Shown here in pieces: positions 1 to 8,138 of a stretch of 64,000 nt of DNA. The position numbers and the translations under genes are program-made. Each line of letters begins with the position of its first letter. Position 1 is the stretch's first letter. Origin of the DNA: Microbacterium sp. SMR1 (lineage in GTDB: Bacteria; Actinomycetota; Actinomycetes; Actinomycetales; Microbacteriaceae); contig NZ_QMBN01000001.1 in assembly GCF_003289625.1 (NCBI RefSeq), positions 372,001-436,000 on the forward strand, given 5' to 3'. The notes beneath the pieces were generated by a model that saw only the letters and a list, made by a program, of their open reading frames with translations, was not told the DNA's origin and ran no database searches.

Positions 1-1
1 G

Positions 2-43
2 TCGGCCATCGCCGCAGCGGAGGTCGAGAACAGTGGGGGCTGA
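2..43 (+). CDS. Possible C-terminal end of an upstream gene (partial)
   Basis: Frame 2 is open from the window edge to a TGA at 41-43 and would end in the residues AEVENSGG. It overlaps the GTG start of dgt by 11 bases, which fits tightly packed codirectional genes. In related actinobacteria a tRNA-dihydrouridine synthase often precedes dgt, but thirteen codons are too few to identify the product, so this is only a hint that an upstream gene ends here. Confidence 0.3.
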   Translation, partial: SAIAAAEVENSGG

Positions 44-1406
44 GGTCACGAGCGGTGTCGGCGTCTCGGCGGGACGCCCCTCCGGCTACAACGACCACGA
101 CGCCGCCCGCTTCCACCGCGAGGAGCACCGCTCGCGCCGCGACAGCTTCGCCCGCGATCGCGCCCGTGTGCTGCATTCCGGCGCCCTGCGCCGTCTCGCC
201 GCCAAGACGCAGGTGCTGAGTCCGGCGAGTCCGGCCGACTTCGCGCGCAACCGCCTGACGCACTCGCTCGAGGTCGCCCAGGTCGGGCGCGAGCTGGCCA
301 TCGCTTTGGAGCTCTCGCCCGACGTCGTCGACACCGCCTGCCTCTGCCACGACCTCGGACACCCGCCGTTCGGCCACAACGGTGAGCGGGCCCTCAACGA
401 CTGGGCCGAGGACATCGGCGGCTTCGAGGGCAACGCTCAGTCGCTGCGCATCCTCTCGCGTCTCGAGCCGAAGGTCGTCGATGCGTTCGGTCAGAGCGCG
501 GGCCTGAACCTCACGCGGGCGAGCCTCGATGCGACGTGCAAGTACCCGTGGACGGTCGAGCACGCCATCCCCGACCCGGGCGGACGGCAGAAGTTCGGCG
601 TCTACCCCGAGGACGAGGCGGTGTTCCAGTGGATGCGTGAGGGCGCCCCGGGACGCCTGCGTTGCATCGAGGCCGAGGTCATGGATCTCTCCGACGACAT
701 CGCCTACTCGGTGCACGACTTCGAGGACGCGGTCCTGAACGGCTACCTCGATCCGGCGCGGCTCGGGGATCCGCGCGAACGCGAGGCGCTGCTCACCGCG
801 ATCCAGAGCTGGGTGGGCTACGGCTTCACGAAGGACGAGCTCGGCGATGCGCTGTACCGTCTGACACTGCTTCCCGAGTGGCTCGAGTCGTACGACGGCT
901 CGCGCGCGGCGATGGCACGTCTCAAGAACCTCACTTCCGATCTCATCGGCCGGTTCGCGCGCGCCGCCACGGCGGCGACCCGCGAGCACTACGACATCCC
1001 CGTCCTGACCCGCTTCCGCGGTCGGGTCATCGTTCCGCGCGTCATCGAGGTCGAGATGGCGGTGCTCAAGGGAGTCATCGGCGCCTTCGTCGTCTCGATC
1101 GAGGGACGCAAGGGGCTCTACAAGGAGCAGCGCCGCGTCCTGCGCCGCCTCGCCGACGCCCTGTGGGAGCGTCCGGAGCACCTCGACGCGCTGCACGCCG
1201 AGGACTTCGCCGCGGCGGTGACGGATGCCGCCCGCCGCCGTGTCATCGTCGACCAGGTGGCGACCCTCACCGACCGCTTCGCGATCGAGTGGCACGGCCG
1301 CCTGGTGGGCCCGGTCGACCTTCGCGAGCTGGGCCTGTGGTCGTCTGATCCGCGCGCGACGGCGCCGAGCCACTTCGCGCTGCCCGAGCCCATCGAAGGG
1401 CTCTGA
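33..1406 (+). CDS. dgt: Deoxyguanosinetriphosphate triphosphohydrolase (dGTPase), HD family
   Basis: This cytosolic enzyme hydrolyses dGTP to deoxyguanosine and triphosphate, affecting dNTP balance. The 457-residue protein carries the HD phosphohydrolase signature: a first His in NRLTHSLEV (His77), the His106-Asp107 pair in CLCHDLGHPPFGH, and a later metal-binding Asp in the region MDLSDDIAY near residue 220. The N-terminal stretch HREEHRSRRDSFARDRARVLHS is typical of the family. The GTG start is chosen because GGAGG lies at 18-22, about ten bases upstream. Its stop TGA overlaps the ATG of dnaG by one base, so the two are probably translationally coupled, as commonly seen in actinobacteria. 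Confidence 0.95.
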   Translation: MGAEVTSGVGVSAGRPSGYNDHDAARFHREEHRSRRDSFARDRARVLHSGALRRLAAKTQVLSPASPADFARNRLTHSLEVAQVGRELAIALELSPDVVDTACLCHDLGHPPFGHNGERALNDWAEDIGGFEGNAQSLRILSRLEPKVVDAFGQSAGLNLTRASLDATCKYPWTVEHAIPDPGGRQKFGVYPEDEAVFQWMREGAPGRLRCIEAEVMDLSDDIAYSVHDFEDAVLNGYLDPARLGDPREREALLTAIQSWVGYGFTKDELGDALYRLTLLPEWLESYDGSRAAMARLKNLTSDLIGRFARAATAATREHYDIPVLTRFRGRVIVPRVIEVEMAVLKGVIGAFVVSIEGRKGLYKEQRRVLRRLADALWERPEHLDALHAEDFAAAVTDAARRRVIVDQVATLTDRFAIEWHGRLVGPVDLRELGLWSSDPRATAPSHFALPEPIEGL

Positions 1407-3301
1407 TGGCACGGATCCGGCAGACCGACATCGAAGAGGTCAAGGCGCGCACGAACATCGGCGACATCGTCGGCGAGCGTGTCGCCCTGAAGTCCGCCGG
1501 CGTCGGCTCGCTGAAGGGGCTCTGCCCGTTCCATGACGAACGCAGCCCCAGTTTCCACGTCCGGCCGCAGGTGGGGTACTACCACTGCTTCGGATGCGGT
1601 GAGTCGGGCGACGTCTACTCGTTCCTGCGGGCGATGGATCACCTCTCGTTCACCGAGGCCGTGGAGCGCCTCGCGGCGCGCATCGGTTACTCCTTGCACT
1701 ACGAGGACGGCGCCGCGGCTCCCGAGACGAGCGGCCGTTCCCGGCTGTACGCCGCCCACACCGCCGCGGCCGAGTTCTACCGGTCGCAGCTGTCCGCGCC
1801 GGATGCGCAAGCGGCGCGGCAGTTCCTCGGCGAACGGGGCTTCGATGCCGGTGCGGCCGCCCACTTCGGCGTCGGTTACGCTCCGCAAGGCTGGTCGGCC
1901 CTCCGTGACGCGCTGCGCTCGCAGGGCTTCAGCGATGAGGAGCTGTTGACCGGGGGACTGGTGTCGAAGGGGCAGCGCGGCGTCTACGACCGGTTCCGCG
2001 GGCGTGTGGTCTGGCCGATCCGCGACGTCGCCGGCCAGACGATCGGATTCGGCGCTCGCCGCCTCTACGACGACGATCAGGGTCCGAAGTACCTCAACAC
2101 GCCAGAGACGCCGATCTACAAGAAGGCGCAGGTCCTCTACGGCCTCGACCTCGCGAAGAAGTCGATCTCGCGGGAGCATCGCGTCGTCGTCGTCGAGGGC
2201 TACACCGATGTGATGGCGTGCCATCTCGCCGGGGTCACCGGAGCCATCGCGTCGTGCGGCACGGCCTTCGGTACCGATCACATCACGGTGCTGCGTCGCG
2301 TCATGGGCGACAGCGAGGGCAGCTCGGGTGAGGTCGTGTTCACCTTCGACCCGGATGCTGCCGGCCAGAAGGCGGCTCTGCGCGCGTTCGGCGACGAGAA
2401 GCGCTTCGCGGCGCAGACGTACGTCGCGGTCGCGCCCGAGGGGCTGGACCCGTGCGATCTGCGGCTCAACCGGGGTGATGCAGCGGTGCGCTCGCTCATC
2501 GAGGCGAAGGCGCCGATGTTCGAGTTCGTCATGGATCAGCGTCTGTCGACGTTCGACCTCTCCACCGTCGAAGGACGCATCGGCGCCCTGCGGGCGGCGG
2601 CACCGATCGTCGCCGACATCCGCGATGCCGCGCTTCGACCGGGCTACACGCGTGTCCTCGCCGGAAAGCTCGGGCTCGACCTCTCGGAGGTGCAGCCCGA
2701 GGTCGAGCGGGCCGCGCGCCGCGCGTCGGCGTCCGGGAGCGCAGGGGAGCGCACTCGCGGCGAGGCACCGGGCGCAGGCCGAGCGCAGCCCTCCGGTGCG
2801 CCCGGCGCGGCCTCCGAACCGCCGCCCGTGTCGGTCCGTGTCACCCTCGCCTCACTGCCGGCCGCCCTCGAGCTCGAGAAGCGCGCGCTCATGGGCGTGC
2901 TGCAGTACGGGCACCTGCTCGACAAGCAGGCCGTCGACATCGCGCTGGGTCTGCCCATGCCGCATCCGGCTCTCGAAGCCGTCCGTCAGGCCGTCTCGAT
3001 GCAGACTGACCTCACCCGGCCCGGATGGACCTCGGCTGCGGTGGACGCGACCCGGGAGCCCTATCGCACGCTCGCGATCGAACTGCTCACGGCGGACTTC
3101 CCCGCGGGAACCGAACGCATCGCGCAGACGACGGCGATGGAGTCGCTGCGCAAACTCCGCCAGCGGGCGCTCGAACGCGAGAAGGCCGAGCTGCGAAGCG
3201 CGCAGCAGCGCCTGGAACCGGGATCGCCCGAGTTCCGTTCCATCGGCGTCGCCATCCGCGATCTCGACCTTCGGCTGCGGCAACTCATGGAATCGGAATG
3301 A
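1406..3301 (+). CDS. dnaG: DNA primase
   Basis: DnaG synthesises RNA primers for chromosome replication at the fork with the replicative helicase. The 631-residue protein begins with a CHC2 zinc finger (Cys40, His43, Cys61, Cys64, in CPFHDERSPSF and YYHCFGCGESGDVYSFL). The catalytic TOPRIM domain follows, with its conserved Glu in VVVEGYTDVMA (about residue 262) and an acidic motif in TFDPDAAGQKA. A Pro/Ala/Gly-rich linker near residues 440-480 leads into the C-terminal helicase-binding region. Length is usual for actinobacterial DnaG. The ATG overlaps the dgt stop. Forty-four non-coding bases separate it from the next gene. Confidence 0.97.
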   Translation: MARIRQTDIEEVKARTNIGDIVGERVALKSAGVGSLKGLCPFHDERSPSFHVRPQVGYYHCFGCGESGDVYSFLRAMDHLSFTEAVERLAARIGYSLHYEDGAAAPETSGRSRLYAAHTAAAEFYRSQLSAPDAQAARQFLGERGFDAGAAAHFGVGYAPQGWSALRDALRSQGFSDEELLTGGLVSKGQRGVYDRFRGRVVWPIRDVAGQTIGFGARRLYDDDQGPKYLNTPETPIYKKAQVLYGLDLAKKSISREHRVVVVEGYTDVMACHLAGVTGAIASCGTAFGTDHITVLRRVMGDSEGSSGEVVFTFDPDAAGQKAALRAFGDEKRFAAQTYVAVAPEGLDPCDLRLNRGDAAVRSLIEAKAPMFEFVMDQRLSTFDLSTVEGRIGALRAAAPIVADIRDAALRPGYTRVLAGKLGLDLSEVQPEVERAARRASASGSAGERTRGEAPGAGRAQPSGAPGAASEPPPVSVRVTLASLPAALELEKRALMGVLQYGHLLDKQAVDIALGLPMPHPALEAVRQAVSMQTDLTRPGWTSAAVDATREPYRTLAIELLTADFPAGTERIAQTTAMESLRKLRQRALEREKAELRSAQQRLEPGSPEFRSIGVAIRDLDLRLRQLMESE

Positions 3302-3345
3302 CCGCCGTCGGCGACGAGTAGCGGTCGAGCGATGAAAACGGCAGG

Positions 3346-4122
3346 ATGATGCGCATGTCCCGACGACCCGACGCGGAGATCGCGGTGCGCTGCGACGATC
3401 TGTCGATAGCGCGGACGGGCGATTCCGATCGCGTCGTCGAGGGCGTCAGCGTCACGGTCCGGGCGGGAGAAGCCCTCGCCGTGATGGGCGCGACCGGGTC
3501 CGGCAAGTCGACGCTGCTCTCCGTCCTGGCCGGCAATGCGCCGGCCGATGTCGGGGTCGTCGGCGGTGCTGCGGAGGTGGCCGGCCTCTCGGTGCGGAAG
3601 GGTGGCCGTTCCCGCCGCATGCTCACCTATTACGCCGGGCACATGCCACAGGCGGCAGGCGCTTCGCTCCCGGCTCGATTGACCGTGGCTGAAGTCATCG
3701 CCGAGCCCATCACCTCGCGTGACCGGCGAGTGAGTCAGCGCGCTCTGTCGCTTCGGGTCGCCTCGCTCCTCGACGAGTTGCACCTTCCGCTGGGTGCGGC
3801 CTCGCAGTATCCCTACGAGCTCAGCGCGGGAATGCGCCAGCGCGTCGCCCTCGCGCGGGCTCTCGTGCTCGACCCGAAGGTCTTCATCGGCGATGACCCG
3901 TACGCGAACCTCGACATCGAGGTGCGCATCGCGGCTCGAGAGGCCTTGCTCTCGCGTCGCGACGACACGGGGATGGCGATCGTCATCGCGACGAACGACG
4001 TCGAGACCGCCGACGAGCTGGATGCCGCGGCTCTCGTCCTGCACGGTGGCCGGCCCGTGGGATACGGGCAGACCGCATCGGATGTGGTCTGGACGCCGGA
4101 CGGGCGATCGCGAGCGTCCTGA
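3346..4122 (+). CDS. ABC transporter ATP-binding protein (orphan ATPase)
   Basis: A 258-residue ABC ATPase. The Walker A motif is MGATGSGKSTLLS (about residue 46), the signature is ELSAGMRQRVALARAL (about 165), the Walker B region is KVFIGDDPYANLD, and the usual switch His is replaced in the segment IVIATNDVET. The fold is unmistakable, but no permease or binding protein lies beside it, since dnaG precedes and tRNA-Asn follows. The substrate therefore cannot be inferred. Three closely spaced ATG codons (3346, 3349, 3355) leave the start uncertain by three residues. The end of the Walker B motif (DDPYANLD rather than DEPTSNLD) is somewhat divergent. Confidence 0.85.
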   Translation: MMRMSRRPDAEIAVRCDDLSIARTGDSDRVVEGVSVTVRAGEALAVMGATGSGKSTLLSVLAGNAPADVGVVGGAAEVAGLSVRKGGRSRRMLTYYAGHMPQAAGASLPARLTVAEVIAEPITSRDRRVSQRALSLRVASLLDELHLPLGAASQYPYELSAGMRQRVALARALVLDPKVFIGDDPYANLDIEVRIAAREALLSRRDDTGMAIVIATNDVETADELDAAALVLHGGRPVGYGQTASDVVWTPDGRSRAS

Positions 4123-4216
4123 CGGCCGCGACCCGCCCGGCGGTCGGCCGATGTCGTGAGCACCCCCGGAGCTTTGCTAATATAGACGGGTTGCCCGGCG
4201 CGAGCGGGGCGGCTGA

Positions 4217-4289
4217 TCCTCGGTAGCTCAATTGGCAGAGCAATCGGCTGTTAACCGATAGGTTCTTGGTTCGAGTCCAAGCCGGGGAG
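4217..4289 (+). tRNA. tRNA-Asn (GTT)
   Basis: A cloverleaf folds with acceptor strands TCCTCGG and CCGGGGA (one T-G pair). The D-arm is in AGCTCAATTGGCAGAGC, the anticodon loop is CTGTTAA with anticodon GTT, and the T-arm is TTGGTTCGAGTCCAA, followed by discriminator G. No CCA is encoded. A rho-independent-like hairpin follows about 40 bases downstream. Confidence 0.97.
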
Positions 4290-4326
4290 CGAGAGACCCG
4301 CGTTATCTACCGCGGCTCTCACCGAA

Positions 4327-4352
4327 GGCCCGGGCTTCCACCCCGGGCCTTT
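4327..4352 (+). terminator. Hairpin terminator after tRNA-Asn
   Basis: An 8-bp perfect GC stem (GGCCCGGG / CCCGGGCC) with a 7-base loop is followed by a short T run. It sits between tRNA-Asn and the convergent glsA and can end transcription of the tRNA. Confidence 0.75.
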
Positions 4353-4373
4353 ACTCATGTCCCTGCCGACGTA

Positions 4374-5300
4374 TCAGCCGAAGAGATGTAGCCCGAGGTC
4401 AGCGCTCAGCGCTTCAGCGCCCATACGACCGCGCACGCTCGTCCCATGCTCATCGAGAGGCGGGCTCACGATCGCGGCACCGAGAGTTCCAGGCGCCGAC
4501 AGGACGATCGCGCCCGAGACACTCGATTTCGCCGGGACCCCGACGGCTCGCATCCAGCGACCCGACCCGTCATAGACACCACAGGTGGCCATGACCGCGA
4601 CGACATCGCGCGCGGTGCGGGATGACACTACTCGCTCGCCGGTGACCGGGTTCACCCCGCCGAGCGCGAGCGTCGCGCCCATGACGGCCAGGGTCTGCGC
4701 GTCCACCAGCACGGCGCACGCCCGGGCGTAGACCGCGACAGCGTCATCGGCCGTGACGGCGAGCGTTCCCTCATCGCGCATCAGATGCGCGAGTGCATGA
4801 TTGCGGTCGCCGAGGAGGTGCTCGCTGTGGGCGACATCGTCGTCCACTTCCAGTCGGCGACCGGCGAATCCCGACAGCCCGGCCACGATGCGGCTCGCGC
4901 GTTCGTCGGGATCGTCGCCGTCGACCAGCGCACAGGTCAGGATGGCGCCGGCGTTCACCATCGGGTTCGGGGGTCTTCCCGTGCCGCTCTCGAGCTTGAT
5001 GGCGTCGAACGCCTCGCCCGTCGGCTCTATGCCGACCCGGTCCAGGGCTGCGCCGTCGGTGTCGGCCAGAGCGAGAGCGAACAGGAACGGCTTGACGGCC
5101 GACTGGATGCTGAACGGGACATCCCCATCCACCGACGATCGGACCGAGCCGTCGGGCAGGGCCAGTGCGATCGCGCATAGGTCGCGATCGGCGTCGGCGA
5201 GCTCGGGGATGCTCGTCGAGCGTTCACCGTCGCGCGCCGGCAGCAACCGTCCACGCAGAGCGTCGAGATCGTATGCACGCGGACCGCTGGCGTCGCTCAT
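4374..5300 (-). CDS. glsA: Glutaminase A
   Basis: This enzyme deamidates L-glutamine to glutamate and ammonia in the cytoplasm. The 308-residue protein has the beta-lactamase-like Ser-x-x-Lys motif in PFSIQSAVKPF (Ser67, Lys70). It also has the family stretch GRPPNPMVNAGAI (Asn-rich substrate site), a tyrosine in AVYARACAV, and the C-terminal Gly/Ser region GVPAKSSVSGAI. The SIQSAVKPF version differs from the more usual SISKVF. The ATG at 5300 is chosen because the longer open frame runs into def. It starts only four bases after the def stop, so def and glsA are probably one transcript. Confidence 0.9.
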   Translation of the reverse strand: MSDASGPRAYDLDALRGRLLPARDGERSTSIPELADADRDLCAIALALPDGSVRSSVDGDVPFSIQSAVKPFLFALALADTDGAALDRVGIEPTGEAFDAIKLESGTGRPPNPMVNAGAILTCALVDGDDPDERASRIVAGLSGFAGRRLEVDDDVAHSEHLLGDRNHALAHLMRDEGTLAVTADDAVAVYARACAVLVDAQTLAVMGATLALGGVNPVTGERVVSSRTARDVVAVMATCGVYDGSGRWMRAVGVPAKSSVSGAIVLSAPGTLGAAIVSPPLDEHGTSVRGRMGAEALSADLGLHLFG

Positions 5301-5304
5301 GGCG

Positions 5305-5871
5305 TCAGGCGTCGAGATCGTCGACGCCGGGCATCCAGGCGTTGCCCGGACGGCCCCAGCCGCGCTTCTTCGCGATCTTCTGCGTCGTCTTCCAGTCCGA
5401 GTCGTCGAGGCGGTCCACGTAGAGGATGCCGTCGAGGTGATCGAACTCGTGCTGCATGATGCGCGCGCGCCAGCCATCGACGCGGATCTCGACGGGGGAG
5501 CCGGCGAGGTCGGTGCCGGTCACGAGCACCTCCTCGGAGCGCCGCAGCGGGAACCGCTCACCGGGGAAGGAGAGGCACCCCTCCGACTCGTCGTCGGGAT
5601 CGGGTGAGCCGGGCTCGAGTGGACGCATCCAGAGCTCCGGGTTGATGATCTCGCCGCGCCAGGGCTCGCCGTCGTCGTCCTGGTACGTGTAGACGTAGAT
5701 TCGCAGGCCGACGCCGACCTGCGGAGCAGCCAGGCCGACCCCGGGGGCGGCATCCATGGTCTCGTACATGTCGGCGACGAGCTGGCGGATCTCGTCCGTG
5801 ATCTCGGTGACGGGCTCGGCGGGGGCGTGCAGCACGGGATCGCCCATGATGCGAATCGGAAGAACGGGCAC
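5305..5871 (-). CDS. def: Peptide deformylase
   Basis: This enzyme removes the formyl group from the N-terminal methionine of nascent proteins. All three family motifs are present in the 188-residue protein: GVGLAAPQ (residues 44-51), EGCLSFPG with metal ligand Cys99, and QHEFDHLDG with His141, catalytic Glu142 and His145. A C-terminal extension rich in Trp and Lys (KKRGWGRPGNAW) is typical of actinobacterial type I enzymes. Divergent from the transporter at 5915 with 43 bases between; leads the def-glsA pair. Confidence 0.96.
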   Translation of the reverse strand: MPVLPIRIMGDPVLHAPAEPVTEITDEIRQLVADMYETMDAAPGVGLAAPQVGVGLRIYVYTYQDDDGEPWRGEIINPELWMRPLEPGSPDPDDESEGCLSFPGERFPLRRSEEVLVTGTDLAGSPVEIRVDGWRARIMQHEFDHLDGILYVDRLDDSDWKTTQKIAKKRGWGRPGNAWMPGVDDLDA

Positions 5872-5914
5872 GTTGCGAGCCTAATCGAGCCCGCTTCGCC
5901 GTTATGGTCGAAAG

Positions 5915-6904
5915 GTGATTCCGTTTGTCGCGTCCCTCGATGACGTCACCGATCAGCTGATCGGAGTCTTCCGCGAACCCAGAATCCTCATCGGAATCCC
6001 GCTCGCGCTGCTCGGCGCCGTGTTCATGTCCTTCGGAGCGCTCTACCAGCACCGGGGCGTGCAGAAGGTCGAGCGTCTCACCAACTCGTCGGGAAGCGCC
6101 GGGCTCAACGGCTCGCAGCTGCTGAGTCTGCTGAAGCGTCCGTCGTGGGTGGCGGGGACGATCATGCTCGGGCTCGCGATCGTGTGTCAGCTCGCAGCGC
6201 TGACTTTCGCGCCGCTCATCCTCGTTCAGCCGCTCGGTGCGATCTCTCTCGTGATCACGACCCTGCTGAATGCACGCATCACCGGCGTCAAGCCGACGAA
6301 GCGGTCGGTTCGCTCGATCATCCTGTGCGTCGGGGGCATCCTCGCCTTCGTCACGGTGGCCGCGCTCGTCGCGACGGAGGAGCCGATCGATCAGGCGCAG
6401 CTCATCACCATCCTCGCTCTGCTCGCGGGCGTGCTGCTGATCTCGGGGGCCGTGTGGATGCTGGTGCGCAAGGGGGCGAAGCCGCTCTTCTACATCGCGG
6501 CCTCGGGAATCATCTACGGTTTCGTCGCAACGCTCGCGAAGGTCGTGATCTCGCGCATCCAGAACGGCGACTTCGAGTGGTTGACGCTCCTGTGCCTCGT
6601 CGGCCTGATCACCGCGACCGCCGTCGGTGCGTACTTCGTTCAGACCGCTTACTCCGTCGGGCCTCCCGATCTCGTCATCGCCGGGCTCACCGTCATCGAC
6701 CCGATCGTCGCCGTCATCATCGGCATCGCCATCCTGCGTGAGGCCGCAACGGCGCCGTTGCCGGCATTCGTCGGCTTCGTCGTCGCCGGAGCCATCGCGG
6801 TCTATGGCGTGACGTCGCTGGCGCGGAACCATCCGCAGGTCGTGCTCGACAGTCAGCAGCTGCCGATTCCGCGCGGGAGCAAGGGCAAGCGCCTCGACGA
6901 TTGA
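5915..6904 (+). CDS. DMT-superfamily integral membrane transporter-like protein
   Basis: A 329-residue polytopic membrane protein with about nine hydrophobic segments, for example IGIPLALLGAVFMSFGALY near residue 30 and the last near residue 295. It resembles the DMT/EamA-like and NIPA-like proteins of actinobacteria. The Gln in LVQPLGAISLV and the motif GLTVIDPIVAVIIGI are typical of that group. The substrate is unknown; magnesium or small metabolites would be guesses. The start is a GTG preceded by GAAAGG, and no better ATG is in frame. The C-terminal tail is basic and cytoplasmic. Confidence 0.8.
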   Translation: MIPFVASLDDVTDQLIGVFREPRILIGIPLALLGAVFMSFGALYQHRGVQKVERLTNSSGSAGLNGSQLLSLLKRPSWVAGTIMLGLAIVCQLAALTFAPLILVQPLGAISLVITTLLNARITGVKPTKRSVRSIILCVGGILAFVTVAALVATEEPIDQAQLITILALLAGVLLISGAVWMLVRKGAKPLFYIAASGIIYGFVATLAKVVISRIQNGDFEWLTLLCLVGLITATAVGAYFVQTAYSVGPPDLVIAGLTVIDPIVAVIIGIAILREAATAPLPAFVGFVVAGAIAVYGVTSLARNHPQVVLDSQQLPIPRGSKGKRLDD

Positions 6905-6951
6905 GCAGTCGCGTCGGTTCGAGGCGGCTCGCGCTAGGCTCGATACGGCAG

Positions 6952-7025
6952 GGGGCGGTGGCCAAGCTGGTCAAGGCAGCGGGCTCATAACCCGACGATC
7001 GTGGGTTCAAGTCCCACCCGCCCTA
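6952..7025 (+). tRNA. tRNA with CAT anticodon, probably elongator tRNA-Met
   Basis: The acceptor strands are GGGGCGG and CCGCCCT with discriminator A. The D-arm is GCCAAGCTGGTCAAGGC, the anticodon loop is CTCATAA, and the T-arm is GTGGGTTCAAGTCCCAC. The paired first base makes it an elongator rather than an initiator tRNA. The CAT anticodon is shared with lysidine-modified tRNA-Ile2, so Met is probable but not certain from sequence alone. Confidence 0.88.
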
Positions 7026-7078
7026 CACACGAATGGCCGCCCGCGGGCGGCCATTCCCATGCACAGGCGCGTGAGGCG

Positions 7079-7270
7079 TCAGGGGTGCGTAATTGCGGGA
7101 TCCTGTGGGAAGTCGGTGTTGTCGTCGCCCGCCTTGAGATCGGTGTCGCCGAGGTCGGAGCCCGCGCGAGCCGCGTCGGCCTTCACCTCGTCGCTGGCGG
7201 CATCCGTCGGTGCGGCGGTGTCGGCGTGGGCGTCATCGGCGTCGCGGTGGTGGGGAGTGCTGTCGGACAT
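7079..7270 (-). CDS. Small acidic hypothetical protein
   Basis: A 63-residue, Asp/Ala/Thr-rich, very acidic protein beginning MSDSTPHHRDADD and ending DPAITHP. The ATG at 7270 is chosen over longer in-frame options because AAAGGA sits seven bases upstream. It has no recognisable domain and is probably disordered. It lies between tRNA-Met and the divergently transcribed DUF3145 gene. A similar small acidic protein is encoded at 25294-25446. The reading frame and ribosome binding site look genuine; the function is unknown. Confidence 0.6.
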   Translation of the reverse strand: MSDSTPHHRDADDAHADTAAPTDAASDEVKADAARAGSDLGDTDLKAGDDNTDFPQDPAITHP

Positions 7271-7368
7271 GCGGCATCCTTTCCTCGGGGTGTGAGATCC
7301 AGCCTGCCGCTCGGGTGGGTCGCGAGGAAGGCGCTTGACATCGGATGCCGGGAGAAATCGTGACACGG

Positions 7369-7398
7369 TTGTGATTCTTCAGGTTAGTGCGCGATAAT
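7369..7398 (+). promoter_or_regulatory. Candidate SigA-type promoter for the DUF3145 gene
   Basis: TTGTGA (7369-7374) and GATAAT (7393-7398) are separated by 18 bases, close to the vegetative consensus. They lie about 80 bases upstream of the ATG at 7477. This is by inspection only; the rest of 7271-7476 shows nothing else. Confidence 0.5.
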
Positions 7399-7476
7399 CG
7401 ACGCCATAACCGAACACATCGCCGGCATCCGGGCTCAGGTCGTAGGGGAAGACGTACCTGATGAAACGGAGAAGTC

Positions 7477-7980
7477 ATGGCGACACCACAGGCGCGTGGA
7501 GTGATCTTCATCCACTCCGCGCCACGCGCGTTGTGCCCGCACCTCGAGTGGGCGGCGGGGCGCGCGCTCGGACGCGCGGTGAGCTTCGACTGGGAGGACC
7601 AGCCGGTGCTCGACGGCAGCCGTCGCGCGGAGTTCTACTGGGAGGGCCCCGCCGGAACCGGAGCAGCACTCGCGACGGCGATACGGGGCTGGGAGCACCT
7701 GCGATTCGAGGTGTCGGAGGATCCGACGCCGCGCAGCGACGGGGGCCGGTGGATGCACACCCCGAGCCTCGGCATCCATTACGCCCAGACCGATGCAACG
7801 GGCAACGTCGTGATCGGTGAGGACCGCATCCGCTACGCCATGGAGATCGCGGCGGGCGATGTGCGCGAGCTGCAGCGCGAGCTCGACGTCGCGTTGGGCG
7901 CAGCCTGGGACGAAGAGCTCGAGCCCTTCCGTCACGCCGGCGACGATGCTGCCGTGGTGTGGCTGCACAAGGTGGGCTGA
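7477..7980 (+). CDS. DUF3145 family protein
   Basis: A 167-residue protein of the actinobacterial DUF3145 family, beginning MATPQARGVIFIHSAPRALC. It contains Trp- and Tyr-rich patches (FDWEDQPVLDGS, RAEFYWEGP, WDEELEPFRHAGD). No enzymatic motif is evident. The family is regularly found beside the fab genes in actinobacteria, and here it converges on fabF across a shared terminator, so a link to fatty-acid synthesis is possible but unproven. A good SigA-like promoter is seen upstream. Confidence 0.85.
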   Translation: MATPQARGVIFIHSAPRALCPHLEWAAGRALGRAVSFDWEDQPVLDGSRRAEFYWEGPAGTGAALATAIRGWEHLRFEVSEDPTPRSDGGRWMHTPSLGIHYAQTDATGNVVIGEDRIRYAMEIAAGDVRELQRELDVALGAAWDEELEPFRHAGDDAAVVWLHKVG

Positions 7981-8083
7981 TTCCGAGTCGCACAGACCCA
8001 GTCGGCCCGTGCGTTCGTACCGAGCCCCGGTGGAATGATCCCGGGGAACGGGAGCACGTACGGGACGACTGACCCGAAAGAAG

Positions 8084-8122
8084 AACAGACCCCCGCGGAA
8101 CGCCGTCCGCGGGGGTCTGTTT
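8084..8122. terminator. Bidirectional terminator between DUF3145 gene and fabF
   Basis: A perfect 16-bp stem (8084-8099 with 8106-8121) with a 6-base loop, A-rich on the left and T-rich on the right, can terminate transcription from both directions. It sits between the convergent DUF3145 gene and the fab operon. Confidence 0.9.
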
Positions 8123-8138
8123 CGTGTTCCGAGACCGG

